Shown here piece after piece: positions 46,366-55,358 of a stretch of DNA of 64,000 bases (position 1 is the first letter of the stretch; every line of letters starts with the position of its first letter). This DNA is from Streptomyces lateritius (GTDB lineage: Bacteria > Actinomycetota > Actinomycetes > Streptomycetales > Streptomycetaceae): NCBI RefSeq assembly GCF_014649715.1, contig NZ_BMTO01000004.1, forward strand, positions 139,550 through 203,549, in the 5' to 3' direction. A program made the position numbers and the translations under genes. The notes beneath the pieces are model-generated. The model did no database searches. It had not been told where the DNA came from and saw only the letters and a list, made by a program, of their open reading frames with translations.

Positions 46366-46409
46366 CCGCTCGTCTTCCGTAGAACCCAGAAGAAAGGGAC
46401 GGGTAGCCG

Positions 46410-47171
46410 GTGTCGACTCCGTTCTACGTCTCACCCCAGCAGGCCATGGCCGACCGGGCGGAGTACGCCCGCAAGGGCATCGCCCGCGGTCGCAGCCTGG
46501 TCGTCCTCCAGTACACCGACGGAATCGTGTTCGTCGGTGAGAACCCCTCGCGGGCGCTGCACAAGTTCAGCGAGATCTACGACCGGATCGCCTTCGCGGC
46601 GGCCGGCAAGTACAACGAGTACGAGAATCTCCGTATCGGTGGCGTGCGGTACGCCGATCTGAGGGGGTACACCTACGACCGGGATGACGTCACGGCCCGG
46701 GGCCTCGCGAACGTCTACGCCCAGACGCTGGGCACGATCTTCTCCAGCGCCGGCGAGAAGCCGTACGAGGTGGAGCTGGTCGTCGCCGAGGTGGGCGAGG
46801 AGCCCGAGGGCGACCAGATCTACCGGCTTCCGCACGACGGGTCGATCGTGGACGAGCACGGCTCGGTCGCGGTCGGCGGCAATGCGGAGCAGATCAGCAG
46901 CTTCCTGGACCAGCGGCATCGCGACGGGATGTCCCTCGCCGAGGCGCTGAAGCTAGCCGTCCAGGCGCTGTCCCGGGACACGAACGGCAGCGAGCGGGAG
47001 ATCCCCGCGGAGCGGCTCGAGGTGGCGGTCCTGGATCGCAGGCGTCCGCAGCAGCGCAAGTTCAAGCGGATCGTCGGGCGTCAGCTGGTGCGTCTGCTGG
47101 AGGCGGACAACGCGGCGAGCGCCAGGACGGACGAGCCGTCGGACGACATCCTGGACGACTCGGAGGAGTAG
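46410..47171 (+). CDS. prcA: 20S proteasome alpha subunit
   Basis: A 253-residue subunit of the outer rings, which gate the core and dock Arc. The N-terminus [22 protein letters not shown] is the gate helix of actinobacterial PrcA, followed by [19 protein letters not shown]. No nucleophilic Thr is present. The C-terminal tail is acidic and probably disordered ([13 protein letters not shown]). GTG 46410 follows AAAGGGA. It is cotranscribed with prcB. Confidence 0.96.
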   Translation: MSTPFYVSPQQAMADRAEYARKGIARGRSLVVLQYTDGIVFVGENPSRALHKFSEIYDRIAFAAAGKYNEYENLRIGGVRYADLRGYTYDRDDVTARGLANVYAQTLGTIFSSAGEKPYEVELVVAEVGEEPEGDQIYRLPHDGSIVDEHGSVAVGGNAEQISSFLDQRHRDGMSLAEALKLAVQALSRDTNGSEREIPAERLEVAVLDRRRPQQRKFKRIVGRQLVRLLEADNAASARTDEPSDDILDDSEE

Positions 47172-47200
47172 TTCTCCGCTCCGGTCCTCCGGAGGGTTGT

Positions 47201-47232
47201 CGAAGGTCCTGGCCCGCGGGCTGGGGCCTTCG
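47201..47232. terminator. Terminator after prcA
   Basis: A 10-bp stem with two G-T pairs (47201-47210 with 47223-47232) lies between convergent prcA and the LacI-type gene. Confidence 0.7.
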
Positions 47233-47240
47233 TCGTGCTC

Positions 47241-48257
47241 TCAGGCGGGTGGGGGGCCGGAGGAGCCGCGGGGCATGAGGGTGACGGGGAGGCCGCCGGG
47301 TTCGGGGGTCTGGCCGGCGAGGACGGCGAGCAGGGCCGCCATGCCGCGTTCGCCGATGTGTTCGGCGGGGAGTCGGACGGTGGTCAGTTCGGGTTCGACG
47401 GCGGTGGCGAGGGCGAGGTCGTCGAAGCCGGTGACCGAGATGTCCTCGGGGACGCGCAGGCCGAGGCGGCGGGCGGCCTTGCAGGCTCCGGCGGCCAGGA
47501 TGTCGTCGTCGCAGACGAGGGCCGTGGGCCGGGGGCCGGGGCCGGTCAGGGCGCGTTCGGTGGCCGCGCGGGCGCCGTCGACGTCCAGCGGGGCGTGGAT
47601 GGTGCGGACGGAGACGTGGCGCAGTGCGTCGGCGAGGGCAGCGGCTCGTACGTCGAAGGTCCAGGAGGGTACGGCGGAGGCGAGGTGGACGAAGCGGCGG
47701 TGGCCGAGGGCGAGCAGGTGGCTGGTCACCTGGCGCATGCCGTCGGCGATGTCGAGGTTGACGTGTGCGGCGGCGCCGGTGTCGGAGGGGTCGCTGTCGA
47801 GCATGACCAGGGGGAGGTCGGTGCCGCGGAAGGCTTTGAGGGCGTCGGCGGCCATGGAGGAGGCGATGACGCCGTCGAGGGCGGCGCGGGCTGAGGCGAA
47901 GGGGTCCTTGGCGGGGCCGACGCCGTCGGGGGAGGGGTAGAGGACGACGCCGAAGCCGTGGCGGGCGGCGACGGTGGCGGCGCCGGTGTAGACGCGGGCG
48001 AAGAACTCGTTGGTGAGGGCGGGTACGACGAGAAGGGCCGTCCTGGTCCGTCCGAGGCGGAGGTTGCGGGCGGCGAGATTCGGCCGGTATCCGAGTTCGG
48101 TGGCCGCTCGGCGTACGGAGTCGGCGGTGCGTTCCGAGACGCGGCCGCGCCATTTGTCGCCGAGGACGAGGGAGACGGTGGCCTGGGATACCCCGGCGAG
48201 TCTGGCGACGTCCCGGCTGGTGGGCCGCCCTGTGCCGAGGGGTTCCGAGGTGTGCAC
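47241..48257 (-). CDS. LacI-family transcriptional regulator
   Basis: A 338-residue repressor. The helix-turn-helix lies at residues 13-60 (TSRDVARLAGVSQATVSLVLGDKWRGRVSE) with the hinge helix GYRPNLAARNLRLG. A periplasmic-binding-protein-like effector domain follows, with VTGFDDLALATAVEPELTTVR near the C-terminus. Start GTG 48257. It is divergent from an MFS transporter gene 126 bases away and probably represses it in response to the transported compound, likely a sugar or related metabolite; neither is identified. Confidence 0.9.
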   Translation of the reverse strand: MHTSEPLGTGRPTSRDVARLAGVSQATVSLVLGDKWRGRVSERTADSVRRAATELGYRPNLAARNLRLGRTRTALLVVPALTNEFFARVYTGAATVAARHGFGVVLYPSPDGVGPAKDPFASARAALDGVIASSMAADALKAFRGTDLPLVMLDSDPSDTGAAAHVNLDIADGMRQVTSHLLALGHRRFVHLASAVPSWTFDVRAAALADALRHVSVRTIHAPLDVDGARAATERALTGPGPRPTALVCDDDILAAGACKAARRLGLRVPEDISVTGFDDLALATAVEPELTTVRLPAEHIGERGMAALLAVLAGQTPEPGGLPVTLMPRGSSGPPPA

Positions 48258-48318
48258 GCATGCCTCCGCGAGGGAACGGTTCTTTTCCGCGGGGTGGACC
48301 CCGGGGATGCGGCCATGG

Positions 48319-48345
48319 TACGTATGACGCGCGACGTTATACGTA
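48319..48345. promoter_or_regulatory. Paired TACGTA sites between lacI and MFS genes
   Basis: Two copies of the palindrome TACGTA (48319-48324 and 48340-48345) are spaced 21 bases apart, two DNA turns, in the divergent promoter region. They are candidate operators or parts of overlapping -10 boxes. Confidence 0.45.
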
Positions 48346-48383
48346 AAACCTCGGCGGTGGACACCGGGGGAGAGGAGACCGAC

Positions 48384-49706
48384 ATGGCCACCGAGGCCAA
48401 GGACAGCGGCGGTTATCGCGACATCCTCAGGGCGCCGCACGCGCTGCGCCTGCTCACCGGCACCCTCGTCGGACGCCTCCCCAACGGCACCGGGCCCATC
48501 GCCGTCGTGCTCTTCGTCCGCTCCGAAGGTGGCAGCTACAGCCTGGCCGGGGGCCTCACCGCCGCCTACGGCATCGCCACCGCCGTCGGCCAGCCGCTCC
48601 TCGGCCGCGCGGTCGACCTCAAGGGCCAGCCGCGCGTCCAGCTGCCGGCCGCGCTCGTCTCCGCGCTCGGCATGATCGCCCTCGCGGTGGCCGGAATCAG
48701 CCCCCTGGTCCTCGCCTACGCGGCGGTCGTCGTCGCGGGACTCTTCACCCCGCCCCTCGAAGGCGGGCTGCGCGCCCTGTGGCCGAGCGTGCTCGGCCGC
48801 GAGGAGCGGGTCCACCGGGCCTACGCCCTGGACGCCGTCGCCCAGGAGGTCATGTTCACGGTCGGCCCCCTGCTCGTCACCCTTCTGGTCGCGCTCTGGT
48901 CACCGGCGGCAGCACTGCTGGTCATCAACGTCCTCGGCGTCCTCGGCGCGCTCTCCGTCGTCCTGTCCGAGCCCTCGCGCGCGTGGCGCTCGGAACCCCG
49001 TGAGGCCCACTGGCTCGGCGCCCTGCGCTCGCCCGGGCTCCTCGCACTGCTGGGCTCCTTCTTCTTCGTCGGGCTCGCGCTCGGCTCCATCACCGTGGCC
49101 GGCCTCGCCTACGCCGACGACCGGGGCAACGAGGCCGCGTACGGCTGGCTGATGGCCGCCCTGGGCCTCGGCGCGCTCGTCGGCGGCGTCCTCTACGGAG
49201 CCCGCCGGTGGGCGGGCGCTCCCGAGCGGCGGCTGCGGGTCATCGTGGGGCTGCTCGCGCTCGGCTATCTGCCGCTGATGCTCACGCCGGGTGTCGGCGC
49301 GATGACCGCGCTCGCGGCGCTCTCCGGTGTCTTCCTGGCTCCGGCCCTCGCCTGTGGCTTCATCGTCGTGGACCGGCACGCGCCCACCGGCACCGTCACC
49401 GAGGCCTTCTCCTGGCTCGTCACCACCTTCGGTGTGGGAGCCGCCCTCGGCTCGGCGGTCGCGGGCCCGGTCGTCGAACTCGCCGGAACCACCGCGGGCT
49501 TCGCGGTGGCCTCGGCGGGCGGTTCGGTGGCCCTGCTGGTGCTCCTGGCCACCGGGCGGGTCCTCATGGCGCCGGGCCGCGGCGTGCGACACGCCGTCAG
49601 CGCGGTCGCGGCCGACGCCGCCCACACCGAAAAGAGCACGCGCTCATCGGAAAATGATCGAAACGGGGCTGTCGAACCCGGTTTCAGCGCACGCCTTCAG
49701 GCGTAA
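48384..49706 (+). CDS. MFS transporter
   Basis: A 440-residue major facilitator with about 12 hydrophobic helices (residues 20-410) and a central cytosolic loop (about 195-215, SEPSRAWRSEPREAH). A soluble tail ends the protein. ATG 48384 follows GAGGAG; an in-frame ATG at 48315 would run through the putative operator and is rejected. It is probably an efflux-type or small-molecule exporter controlled by the divergent LacI-type regulator. The last bases of the gene form the -10 box of pafA. Confidence 0.85.
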   Translation: MATEAKDSGGYRDILRAPHALRLLTGTLVGRLPNGTGPIAVVLFVRSEGGSYSLAGGLTAAYGIATAVGQPLLGRAVDLKGQPRVQLPAALVSALGMIALAVAGISPLVLAYAAVVVAGLFTPPLEGGLRALWPSVLGREERVHRAYALDAVAQEVMFTVGPLLVTLLVALWSPAAALLVINVLGVLGALSVVLSEPSRAWRSEPREAHWLGALRSPGLLALLGSFFFVGLALGSITVAGLAYADDRGNEAAYGWLMAALGLGALVGGVLYGARRWAGAPERRLRVIVGLLALGYLPLMLTPGVGAMTALAALSGVFLAPALACGFIVVDRHAPTGTVTEAFSWLVTTFGVGAALGSAVAGPVVELAGTTAGFAVASAGGSVALLVLLATGRVLMAPGRGVRHAVSAVAADAAHTEKSTRSSENDRNGAVEPGFSARLQA

Positions 49707-49709
49707 TGT
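49704..49709 (+). promoter_or_regulatory. -10 box of leaderless pafA transcript, overlapping the MFS stop codon
   Basis: TAATGT starts on the TAA stop of the MFS gene and ends 6 bases before ATG 49716; no ribosome site precedes pafA. Confidence 0.55.
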
Positions 49710-49715
49710 TCAGAC

Positions 49716-51077
49716 ATGGACCGCCGCATTTTCGGGCTGGAGAACGAGTACGGCGTCACGTGCACGTTCAGGGGACAGCGCCGACTGTCTCCTGACGAAG
49801 TGGCGCGCTACCTCTTCCGCCGTGTCGTGTCATGGGGCCGCAGCAGCAATGTCTTCCTGCGGAACGGCGCCCGCCTGTACCTGGACGTGGGTTCGCATCC
49901 GGAATACGCAACTCCCGAATGCGACAACGTGACCGAACTGGTCACGCACGACAAGGCCGGGGAGCGCATTCTCGAAGGTCTGCTCGTCGACGCCGAACGC
50001 CGCCTGCACGAGGAGGGAATCGCCGGCGACGTCTATCTCTTCAAGAACAACACCGATTCGGCCGGAAACTCCTACGGCTGCCACGAGAACTATCTCGTCG
50101 CCCGCCACGGAGAGTTCTCCCGGCTCGCGGACATCCTCATTCCCTTCCTCGTCACCCGGCAGCTCATCTGCGGCGCCGGAAAGGTGCTCCAGACCCCCCG
50201 TGGTGCCGTCTACTGCGTCTCCCAGCGTGCCGAGCACATCTGGGAGGGCGTCAGCTCCGCCACCACCCGCTCCCGGCCCATCATCAACACCCGCGACGAG
50301 CCGCACGCCGACGCCGAGCGCTACCGCCGCCTGCACGTCATCGTCGGCGACTCGAACATGTCGGAGACGACCATGCTGCTGAAGGTCGGTGCCACCGACC
50401 TCGTGCTGCGCATGATCGAGGCCGGCACGGTGATGCGCGACCTGACCCTGGAGAACCCGATCCGGGCCATTCGCGAGGTCAGCCACGACATCACCGGCCA
50501 GCGCAAGGTCCGCCTCGCCAGCGGGCGTGAGGCCTCCGCCCTGGAGGTCCAGCGCGAGTACTACGAGAAGGCCGCCGACTTCGTCGACCGCCGCGGCATC
50601 CGTACGGGCACGGTCGCCCAGGTCCTGGAGCTGTGGGGCCGGACGCTCGACGCCATCGAGGCCGAGGACCTCGACCGTATCGGCACCGAGATCGACTGGG
50701 TCATGAAGTACAAGCTCATCGAGCGGTACCGGGCGAAGAACAACATGACCATGTCGCACCCCCGGGTCGCGCAGATAGACCTCGCGTACCACGACATCCA
50801 CCGCCGCCGCGGGCTCTACTACCTCCTCGAGAAGAAGGGCCAGGCCGCCCGGATCTGCAACGACCTGAAGATCTTCGAGGGCAAGTCCGTGCCCCCGCAG
50901 ACCACCAGGGCGCGACTGCGCGGCGACTTCATCCGCCGTGCCCAGGAGCAGCGGCGGGACTTCACCGTCGACTGGGTCCATCTCAAGCTCAACGACCAGG
51001 CGCAGCGCACCGTGTTGTGCAAGGACCCCTTCCGGTCGGTGGACGACCGGGTGGAGAAGCTGATCGCCGGGATGTAG
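49716..51077 (+). CDS. pafA: Pup-protein ligase
   Basis: A 453-residue glutamine-synthetase-fold ligase. It phosphorylates the C-terminal Glu of Pup with ATP and joins it to a substrate lysine. N-terminal [16 protein letters not shown] holds the Mg/ATP glutamates, [16 protein letters not shown] the catalytic Asp, and [20 protein letters not shown] aligns with the same strand of Dop. The C-terminal 70-residue domain contacts Pup ([17 protein letters not shown]). ATG 49716 is leaderless. It is separated from prcA by the lacI/MFS pair. Confidence 0.96.
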   Translation: MDRRIFGLENEYGVTCTFRGQRRLSPDEVARYLFRRVVSWGRSSNVFLRNGARLYLDVGSHPEYATPECDNVTELVTHDKAGERILEGLLVDAERRLHEEGIAGDVYLFKNNTDSAGNSYGCHENYLVARHGEFSRLADILIPFLVTRQLICGAGKVLQTPRGAVYCVSQRAEHIWEGVSSATTRSRPIINTRDEPHADAERYRRLHVIVGDSNMSETTMLLKVGATDLVLRMIEAGTVMRDLTLENPIRAIREVSHDITGQRKVRLASGREASALEVQREYYEKAADFVDRRGIRTGTVAQVLELWGRTLDAIEAEDLDRIGTEIDWVMKYKLIERYRAKNNMTMSHPRVAQIDLAYHDIHRRRGLYYLLEKKGQAARICNDLKIFEGKSVPPQTTRARLRGDFIRRAQEQRRDFTVDWVHLKLNDQAQRTVLCKDPFRSVDDRVEKLIAGM

Positions 51078-51097
51078 GCCGGCGGGCAGGCAGTGCG

Positions 51098-51124
51098 GGC
51101 CCCGCGTGTTCCTCGCGCGGGGCC
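51098..51124 (+). terminator. Terminator after pafA
   Basis: A perfect 9-bp stem (51098-51106 with 51116-51124) with a 9-base loop lies 20 bases after the pafA stop. Confidence 0.8.
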
Positions 51125-51173
51125 TTCGGCACGCCTGGGCCCGCGAGCCGGGCGGGATCCGGGGCGCACCCCC

Positions 51174-51179
51174 TAGAGT
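51174..51179 (+). promoter_or_regulatory. -10 box of the FKBP lipoprotein gene
   Basis: TAGAGT lies 39 bases before GTG 51219; the ribosome site TGAGGA is at 51208-51213. Confidence 0.5.
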
Positions 51180-51218
51180 GTCGGGCAACTACTGTGCCGT
51201 CTGAGATCTGAGGAACAC

Positions 51219-52157
51219 GTGCGCCGACTTGCCGGCCTACTTGTCGTCCCGCTGCTGCTGCTCTCGACAGCGGCCTGCGGCAGCGACGACAAGGGCTCCG
51301 ATTCCGCCTCGATGACGAACGGGCTCCCCGCCATCACCGCGGGTGCGAAGTTCGGAGAGAAGCCCACTCTCGCGAAGGGAGAGGGGGACCCGCCCAAGGA
51401 GCTCAAGGTCAATGTGATCAGCAAGGGCGACGGCGCGGTCACGAAGAAGGGCGACGCGCTCCAGGTGAACTACCTGGGCCAGGCCTGGGACTCGGACAAG
51501 CCCTTCGACAACAGCTTCGACCGTGGGCAGCCGTTCGACCTGACGCTCGGCGCGGGCCAGGTCATCAAGGGCTGGGATCAGGGCCTGGAGGGCCAGAAGG
51601 TCGGCAGCCGCATCGAGATCGGCATCCCGCCGGAGCTCGGTTACGGAGCGCAGGGTCAGGGCGACATCAAGCCGAACGCCACCCTCGTCTTCGTGGTGGA
51701 CATCCTGAAGTCCACCACGATCCCGAAGTCCGCCGGGGGATCCGAGGTCGCCCAGGACAACAAGGACCTGCCGAAGGTCGGTACGAACACCGACGGCAAG
51801 GCTCCCTCGCTCACCGTCCCGAAGGTCGACCCGCCGACCAAGCTCGTCTCCAGCTACGTGCTCGAGTCCAAGGGCGAAGTCGTCAAGGGCACCGACACGG
51901 TCGTCGTGAACTACGTCGCGGCGCTGTGGAAGGACGGCAAGGTCTTCGACTCCACGTACGCGACGGGCAAGACCGCGAACTTCCCGCTGGCGCAGCTGAC
52001 CCTGAAGGGGCTGAAGGACGGCATCACCGGCAAGAAGGTCGGCAGCCGCGTCCTGATCGTCGCTCCGCCGTCGGAGGCCTTCGGCGACCAGGAGAAGCAG
52101 GGCATCCCGAAGAACTCCACACTGGTGTTCGCCGTGGACATCCTCGCGAAGATGTAA
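51219..52157 (+). CDS. FKBP-type prolyl isomerase, two-domain lipoprotein
   Basis: A 312-residue extracytoplasmic protein. The signal peptide ends in lipobox STAACG (Cys at about residue 20). Two FKBP domains follow, at about residues 80-165 (VNYLGQAWDSDKPFDNSF...VIKGWDQGLEG) and 215-312 (VNYVAALWKDGKVFDSTY...LVFAVDILAKM). The first keeps the active-site aromatic and Asp residues. The second has LKGLKDGITG in place of the usual IKGWDxGL tryptophan block and may be less active. It probably helps exported proteins fold. It is followed by a single-domain FKBP. Confidence 0.9.
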   Translation: MRRLAGLLVVPLLLLSTAACGSDDKGSDSASMTNGLPAITAGAKFGEKPTLAKGEGDPPKELKVNVISKGDGAVTKKGDALQVNYLGQAWDSDKPFDNSFDRGQPFDLTLGAGQVIKGWDQGLEGQKVGSRIEIGIPPELGYGAQGQGDIKPNATLVFVVDILKSTTIPKSAGGSEVAQDNKDLPKVGTNTDGKAPSLTVPKVDPPTKLVSSYVLESKGEVVKGTDTVVVNYVAALWKDGKVFDSTYATGKTANFPLAQLTLKGLKDGITGKKVGSRVLIVAPPSEAFGDQEKQGIPKNSTLVFAVDILAKM

Positions 52158-52200
52158 GACTGTCCCGTTCGCGCAGTTCATCAGTATGAGGAGCAGTTCA

Positions 52201-52581
52201 GTGAGCATCGAGAAGCCCGAGGTCGACTTCCCGGGCGGCGAGCCGCCGAAGGACCTGGAGATCAAGGACATCTGGGAGGGCGACGGCGAGATCGCCGAGG
52301 CCGGCGACTTCGTCAAGGTCCACTACGTGGGTGTGGCCTTCTCCACGGGTGAGGAGTTCGACGCCTCCTGGAACCGCGGCAACGCGCTGGACTTCCAGCT
52401 CGGTGTCGGCCAGGTCATCCAGGGCTGGGACAAGGGCGTGCAGGGCATGAAGGTCGGGGGCCGCCGTCAGCTGGTCATCCCCGCGCACCTCGCGTACGGA
52501 GACCGTGGCGCGGGCAGCGCCATCGCGCCGGGCGAGACCCTGATCTTCGTCTGCGACCTGGTGGGCGTCGCCAAGCGCTGA
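52201..52581 (+). CDS. FKBP-type prolyl isomerase, cytosolic
   Basis: A 126-residue single-domain FKBP with the full active-site set: VHYVGVAFSTGEEFDASW, FQLGVGQVIQGWDKGVQGMKVGGRR and IPAHLAYGDRGAGSAI. No signal peptide is present, so it acts in the cytosol. GTG 52201 follows AGGAG (52189-52193) with 7-base spacing; an in-frame ATG at 52186 includes that ribosome site and is rejected. It is probably cotranscribed with the lipoprotein isomerase, 43 bases upstream. Confidence 0.92.
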   Translation: MSIEKPEVDFPGGEPPKDLEIKDIWEGDGEIAEAGDFVKVHYVGVAFSTGEEFDASWNRGNALDFQLGVGQVIQGWDKGVQGMKVGGRRQLVIPAHLAYGDRGAGSAIAPGETLIFVCDLVGVAKR

Positions 52582-52596
52582 CCGCTTTCGGTCCGT

Positions 52597-52651
52597 CGAG
52601 GGCCCATACCGATCCCCGGACCTGGTCCGGGGGGCTCGGTGTGGGCCCTCG
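52597..52651 (+). terminator. Terminator after the FKBP pair
   Basis: A long stem (outer arms 52597-52606 with 52642-52651, with inner G/C pairing) is followed by GCTTTTG, 15 bases past the stop. Confidence 0.85.
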
Positions 52652-52728
52652 GCTTTTGTCTCGACACCCCGGGGCGGTACGGTCGGACGTCCGAGAAGTG
52701 AATCCGGCAGAAGAGGTGCAGGGCGTCG

Positions 52729-53685
52729 ATGGCGATTGCCAAGGCCGAGCGGCTGATGAACCTGGCGCTGTGTCTGCTCGGAACCCGCCGCCCGCTGAGC
52801 AAGCGTGAGCTCCGGGGCTCCATCGAGGCCTACCTCGAGGCCGGAGCCGACGACGCCTTCAACCGGATGTTCGAGCGCGACAAGGACGATCTGCGCGAGC
52901 TCGGCCTGATCATCGAGACGGTCGAGAACCTCGAGGGCGAGACCGGCTACCTGGCCCGTCGGGACTCCAACCGTCTGCCGCCGATCACGCTCGACGCGGA
53001 GGAGGCCGCCGCGCTGGGCCTCGCCGCCAAGGTCTGGCAGCAGGCTCGTCTCGCCGGAGCCGCCAGCGGCGCCCTGCAGAAGCTTCGCGCCGCGGGCATG
53101 CCCGAGGCCGAGGACTCCTACGACGTCCAGCCCAGCGCGCTCGAACCGCGCATCCCGGTCCACGAGGCCGCCTTCGAGCCTCTGATGCTGGCCTGCCGTG
53201 ACCGGCGCCCCGTCGTCTTCGACTACCGCAAGGCCACCGCCGCCCGCCCCGAGACCCGACAGGTCGAGCCGTGGACCCTGGAGTGCTGGCGCGGCCACTG
53301 GTACCTGGCCGGCTGGGACAGGGACCGGGGTGCCGAGCGCGTCTTCCGGCTCTCCCGTATCACCGGCAAGGTCCGCTCCCGCGCCGGAGCGTTCACCGCC
53401 CCCGTGCCCGACGCCGTCACCGTCCGCGAGACCGTCGAGAGCTGGGCGGGGGAGACCGCCACCCGCTCCGCGCGGATCCGGCTGCGAGCCGGCTGCGGCT
53501 ATCCGCTGCGGGCCCGCGCCCAGTCCGTGACGCAGGGCGCGGACGGCTGGGACGAGCTGGAGATCCCGTACGGCCACGGTCTGGACGCGTGGCTCGTGGA
53601 GTTCGGCCCCGACGTGGTCGTACTGGAGCCCGCGGATCTGCGGGCCGACGTGGTGGACCGGCTGCGCGCCGTGGCCAAGGGCTGA
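52729..53685 (+). CDS. pafB: WYL-domain transcriptional regulator PafB
   Basis: A 318-residue regulator. The N-terminal winged helix-turn-helix is at residues 1-65 (MNLALCLLGTRRPLSKRELRGSI...FNRMFERDKDDLRELG). A WYL domain follows at about 140-235 (VFDYRKATAARPETRQVEPWTLECWRGHWYLAGWD, where WYL is visible), then a C-terminal WCX extension. PafB and PafC together activate DNA-damage genes in mycobacteria, with the WYL domains as ligand sensors. ATG 52729 follows AGAGGTG. It is 16 bases from pafC and near pafA, as in other actinobacteria. Confidence 0.92.
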   Translation: MAIAKAERLMNLALCLLGTRRPLSKRELRGSIEAYLEAGADDAFNRMFERDKDDLRELGLIIETVENLEGETGYLARRDSNRLPPITLDAEEAAALGLAAKVWQQARLAGAASGALQKLRAAGMPEAEDSYDVQPSALEPRIPVHEAAFEPLMLACRDRRPVVFDYRKATAARPETRQVEPWTLECWRGHWYLAGWDRDRGAERVFRLSRITGKVRSRAGAFTAPVPDAVTVRETVESWAGETATRSARIRLRAGCGYPLRARAQSVTQGADGWDELEIPYGHGLDAWLVEFGPDVVVLEPADLRADVVDRLRAVAKG

Positions 53686-53701
53686 AGGGGAGACGTACGG
53701 C

Positions 53702-54670
53702 ATGGCTGCGAACGCGATCGACCAGACGAGGCGGATGCTCTCCCTCGTCACCTACCTCCGGGAACGCCCGGGTGCCCACGTCGCCGATGTGGCGCGCGCC
53801 TTCGGGATCACCGAGGACGAGCTGATCTCGGACCTCGACGTGCTGCCCATGTGCGGCACGAGCTTCCGCGGCGGCGATCTGCTCGACATCGACACCGACG
53901 GCGACCGGATCTGGTGGCGCAACCCCGGCGCCCTGGGAGCCGACGCGGCGGAGCCGCTGCGTCTCGCCGCCGACGAGGCGACCGCTCTGCTGGTCGCCGC
54001 GCGGGCCGTCGCCACGCTGCCCGGGCTGCGTGAGGGCGACCGCGAGGCGCTGCTGCGGGCCACCGCCAAGCTGGAGGCGGCGGCGGGCGAAGCGGCGGGG
54101 GCCAGCTCCCGGCTGTCGGTCACCTTCGAGTCCGAGGGCGGTGTCTTCGCCGAGGTGGACCGGGCGATCTCGGAGCGCCGGCGGCTCTGGCTGCGCTACT
54201 ACTCGCCCGCCCGTGACGAGCTGACCGAGCGCGAGGTGGACCCCATCCGGTTGTTCGCCGTGGGCCACACCTACATGGAGGCGTGGTGCCGGCTCTCCGA
54301 GGCACGGCGCACCTTCCGTCTCGACCGGGTGGCGGAGATCCGGATCCTGGACGAGCACTCCGCGCCGCCGGAGATCGAGCTGCGGGACCTGTCGGAAGGT
54401 CTCGTCCAGCCGTCGGCGGACGACCCGGAGGTCGTGGTGGAGGTGGGTCCCGGCGGTCGCTGGGTCGCCGAGTACTACCCTCACGACCGTGCGGACGAGC
54501 TGCCCGACGGGGGTCTGCGCATCACTCTGCGGACGCCCGACCCCACCTCGCTGCGGCGCCTCGCGCTGCGGCTCGGCAGTGACGGCCGGATCGTCTCCCC
54601 GCAGGGCCTCGCGGACAGCGCGCGGGAGGCCGCGATCGCCGCTCTCGCCGCCTACGAAGGCCGCGAGTGA
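53702..54670 (+). CDS. pafC: WYL-domain transcriptional regulator PafC
   Basis: A 322-residue paralogue and partner of PafB. The N-terminal helix-turn-helix is MLSLVTYLRERPGAHVADVARAFGITEDELISDLDVL. The WYL-type domain is at about residues 145-240 (RLWLRYYSPARDELTEREVDPIRLFAVGHTYMEAWC), where the WYL tripeptide is replaced by MEAWC. The WCX tail follows. ATG 53702 follows GGGGAGA. It is cotranscribed with pafB, and in some genera the two are fused. Confidence 0.92.
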   Translation: MAANAIDQTRRMLSLVTYLRERPGAHVADVARAFGITEDELISDLDVLPMCGTSFRGGDLLDIDTDGDRIWWRNPGALGADAAEPLRLAADEATALLVAARAVATLPGLREGDREALLRATAKLEAAAGEAAGASSRLSVTFESEGGVFAEVDRAISERRRLWLRYYSPARDELTEREVDPIRLFAVGHTYMEAWCRLSEARRTFRLDRVAEIRILDEHSAPPEIELRDLSEGLVQPSADDPEVVVEVGPGGRWVAEYYPHDRADELPDGGLRITLRTPDPTSLRRLALRLGSDGRIVSPQGLADSAREAAIAALAAYEGRE

Positions 54671-54792
54671 CGCCAGAGCGGGTGGAATGTGACATTCCAC
54701 GCCCGGGCGGCGCTGTTGCCTATGGAGTCGACGGATGTGCGGGCCCGGAGACGCGAGCGCGCGAGTCGAGAGAGATGAGGGAAATGTCCGTG

Positions 54793-55038
54793 ATGCACGG
54801 AATGACGGCGGCGATCGCCCCGGTCTTCTTCAAGGCCTCCTGCCCCGACTGCCGCGCTCGTTTCGAACTCTCCGCCGGGGCCCTGCGCCTCGCGATCGGT
54901 GCCAGCCGCCGCACCACCTTCTACTCCTTCACCTGCCCCGAGTGCGGCAGTGCCGTCCGCAAGCCGGCCGGCGAGCGCATCGTCGAACTCCTCACCGGTG
55001 GCGGTGTACGCACCTTGCGCCTGCACTCCACCGTCTGA
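54793..55038 (+). CDS. Small zinc-ribbon protein of unknown function
   Basis: An 81-residue protein with two CxxC knuckles, KASCPDCRARFEL (about residue 16) and FTCPECGSAVRKP (about 50), which together form a zinc ribbon. Several in-frame starts exist (54667, 54775, 54784, 54793). I take 54793 because TGAGGGAA lies upstream at a workable distance, but the start is uncertain. It follows pafC by 122 bases. It may bind nucleic acid or protein; the function is unknown. Confidence 0.65.
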   Translation: MHGMTAAIAPVFFKASCPDCRARFELSAGALRLAIGASRRTTFYSFTCPECGSAVRKPAGERIVELLTGGGVRTLRLHSTV

Positions 55039-55135
55039 GGGTCCGGCAGTCGTCCGCGGCTCCGCGCCCGCCCCAGGGGGTCCGGCAGCTCCGCGGCTCC
55101 GCACCCGCCCCAGGGGGTCCGGCAGCTCCGCGGCG
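55038..55135. repeat. 37-bp intergenic tandem repeat
   Basis: Copies with a 37-base period (for example CCCGCCCCAGGGGG at 55067-55080 and again at 55104-55117) fill the gap between the zinc-ribbon gene and the next gene, about 2.6 units with a few changes. They are strongly self-complementary. Confidence 0.8.
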
Positions 55136-55148
55136 GCCGCGCAACGTC

Positions 55149-55154
55149 TAGGCT
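55149..55154 (+). promoter_or_regulatory. -10 box of a leaderless transcript
   Basis: TAGGCT ends 6 bases before ATG 55161 with no ribosome site. Confidence 0.55.
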
Positions 55155-55160
55155 CGGCAC

Positions 55161-55358
55161 ATGTTCTGGCCCATGCTCGCCATCGCTCTCGGATTCCTCG
55201 GCATCGCCGTCCTCGGCGTCCTCGGCATCAAGGTCTTCCTGGAGGTCCAGCGGCTCGGCCGCCAAGTGGCCCACACCGCCGAGCGCATCAACCGCGCGGC
55301 CGAGGATCTCGAAAAGGCGGCCGGAGATCTGGCCCGAACCGGCGACGCGTTGCGCTGA
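55161..55358 (+). CDS. Small single-span membrane protein with amphipathic coiled coil
   Basis: A 65-residue protein: one membrane helix (residues 2-27, WPMLAIALGFLGIAVLGVLGI) followed by a charged helix with heptad-like spacing (RLGRQVAHTAERINRAAEDLEKAA). The layout resembles DUF948-like proteins and is also similar in shape to TatA/TatB, but it lacks the FGxxxLP hinge. The start is supported by the leaderless -10 box. It lies upstream of tatA. The function is unknown; it may scaffold membrane complexes. Confidence 0.72.
   Translation: MFWPMLAIALGFLGIAVLGVLGIKVFLEVQRLGRQVAHTAERINRAAEDLEKAAGDLARTGDALR

Noticed and set aside
53702..54670. pafB and pafC considered as one gene split by a frameshift
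   Set aside because: Each has its own start, ribosome site, helix-turn-helix and WYL-type domain; they are tandem paralogues, a known arrangement.
55161..55358. Considered as a tatB gene because it lies before tatA/tatC and has one helix plus an amphipathic segment
   Set aside because: It lacks the FGxxxLP hinge of TatA/TatB and has its own leaderless promoter and a 185-base gap before tatA.
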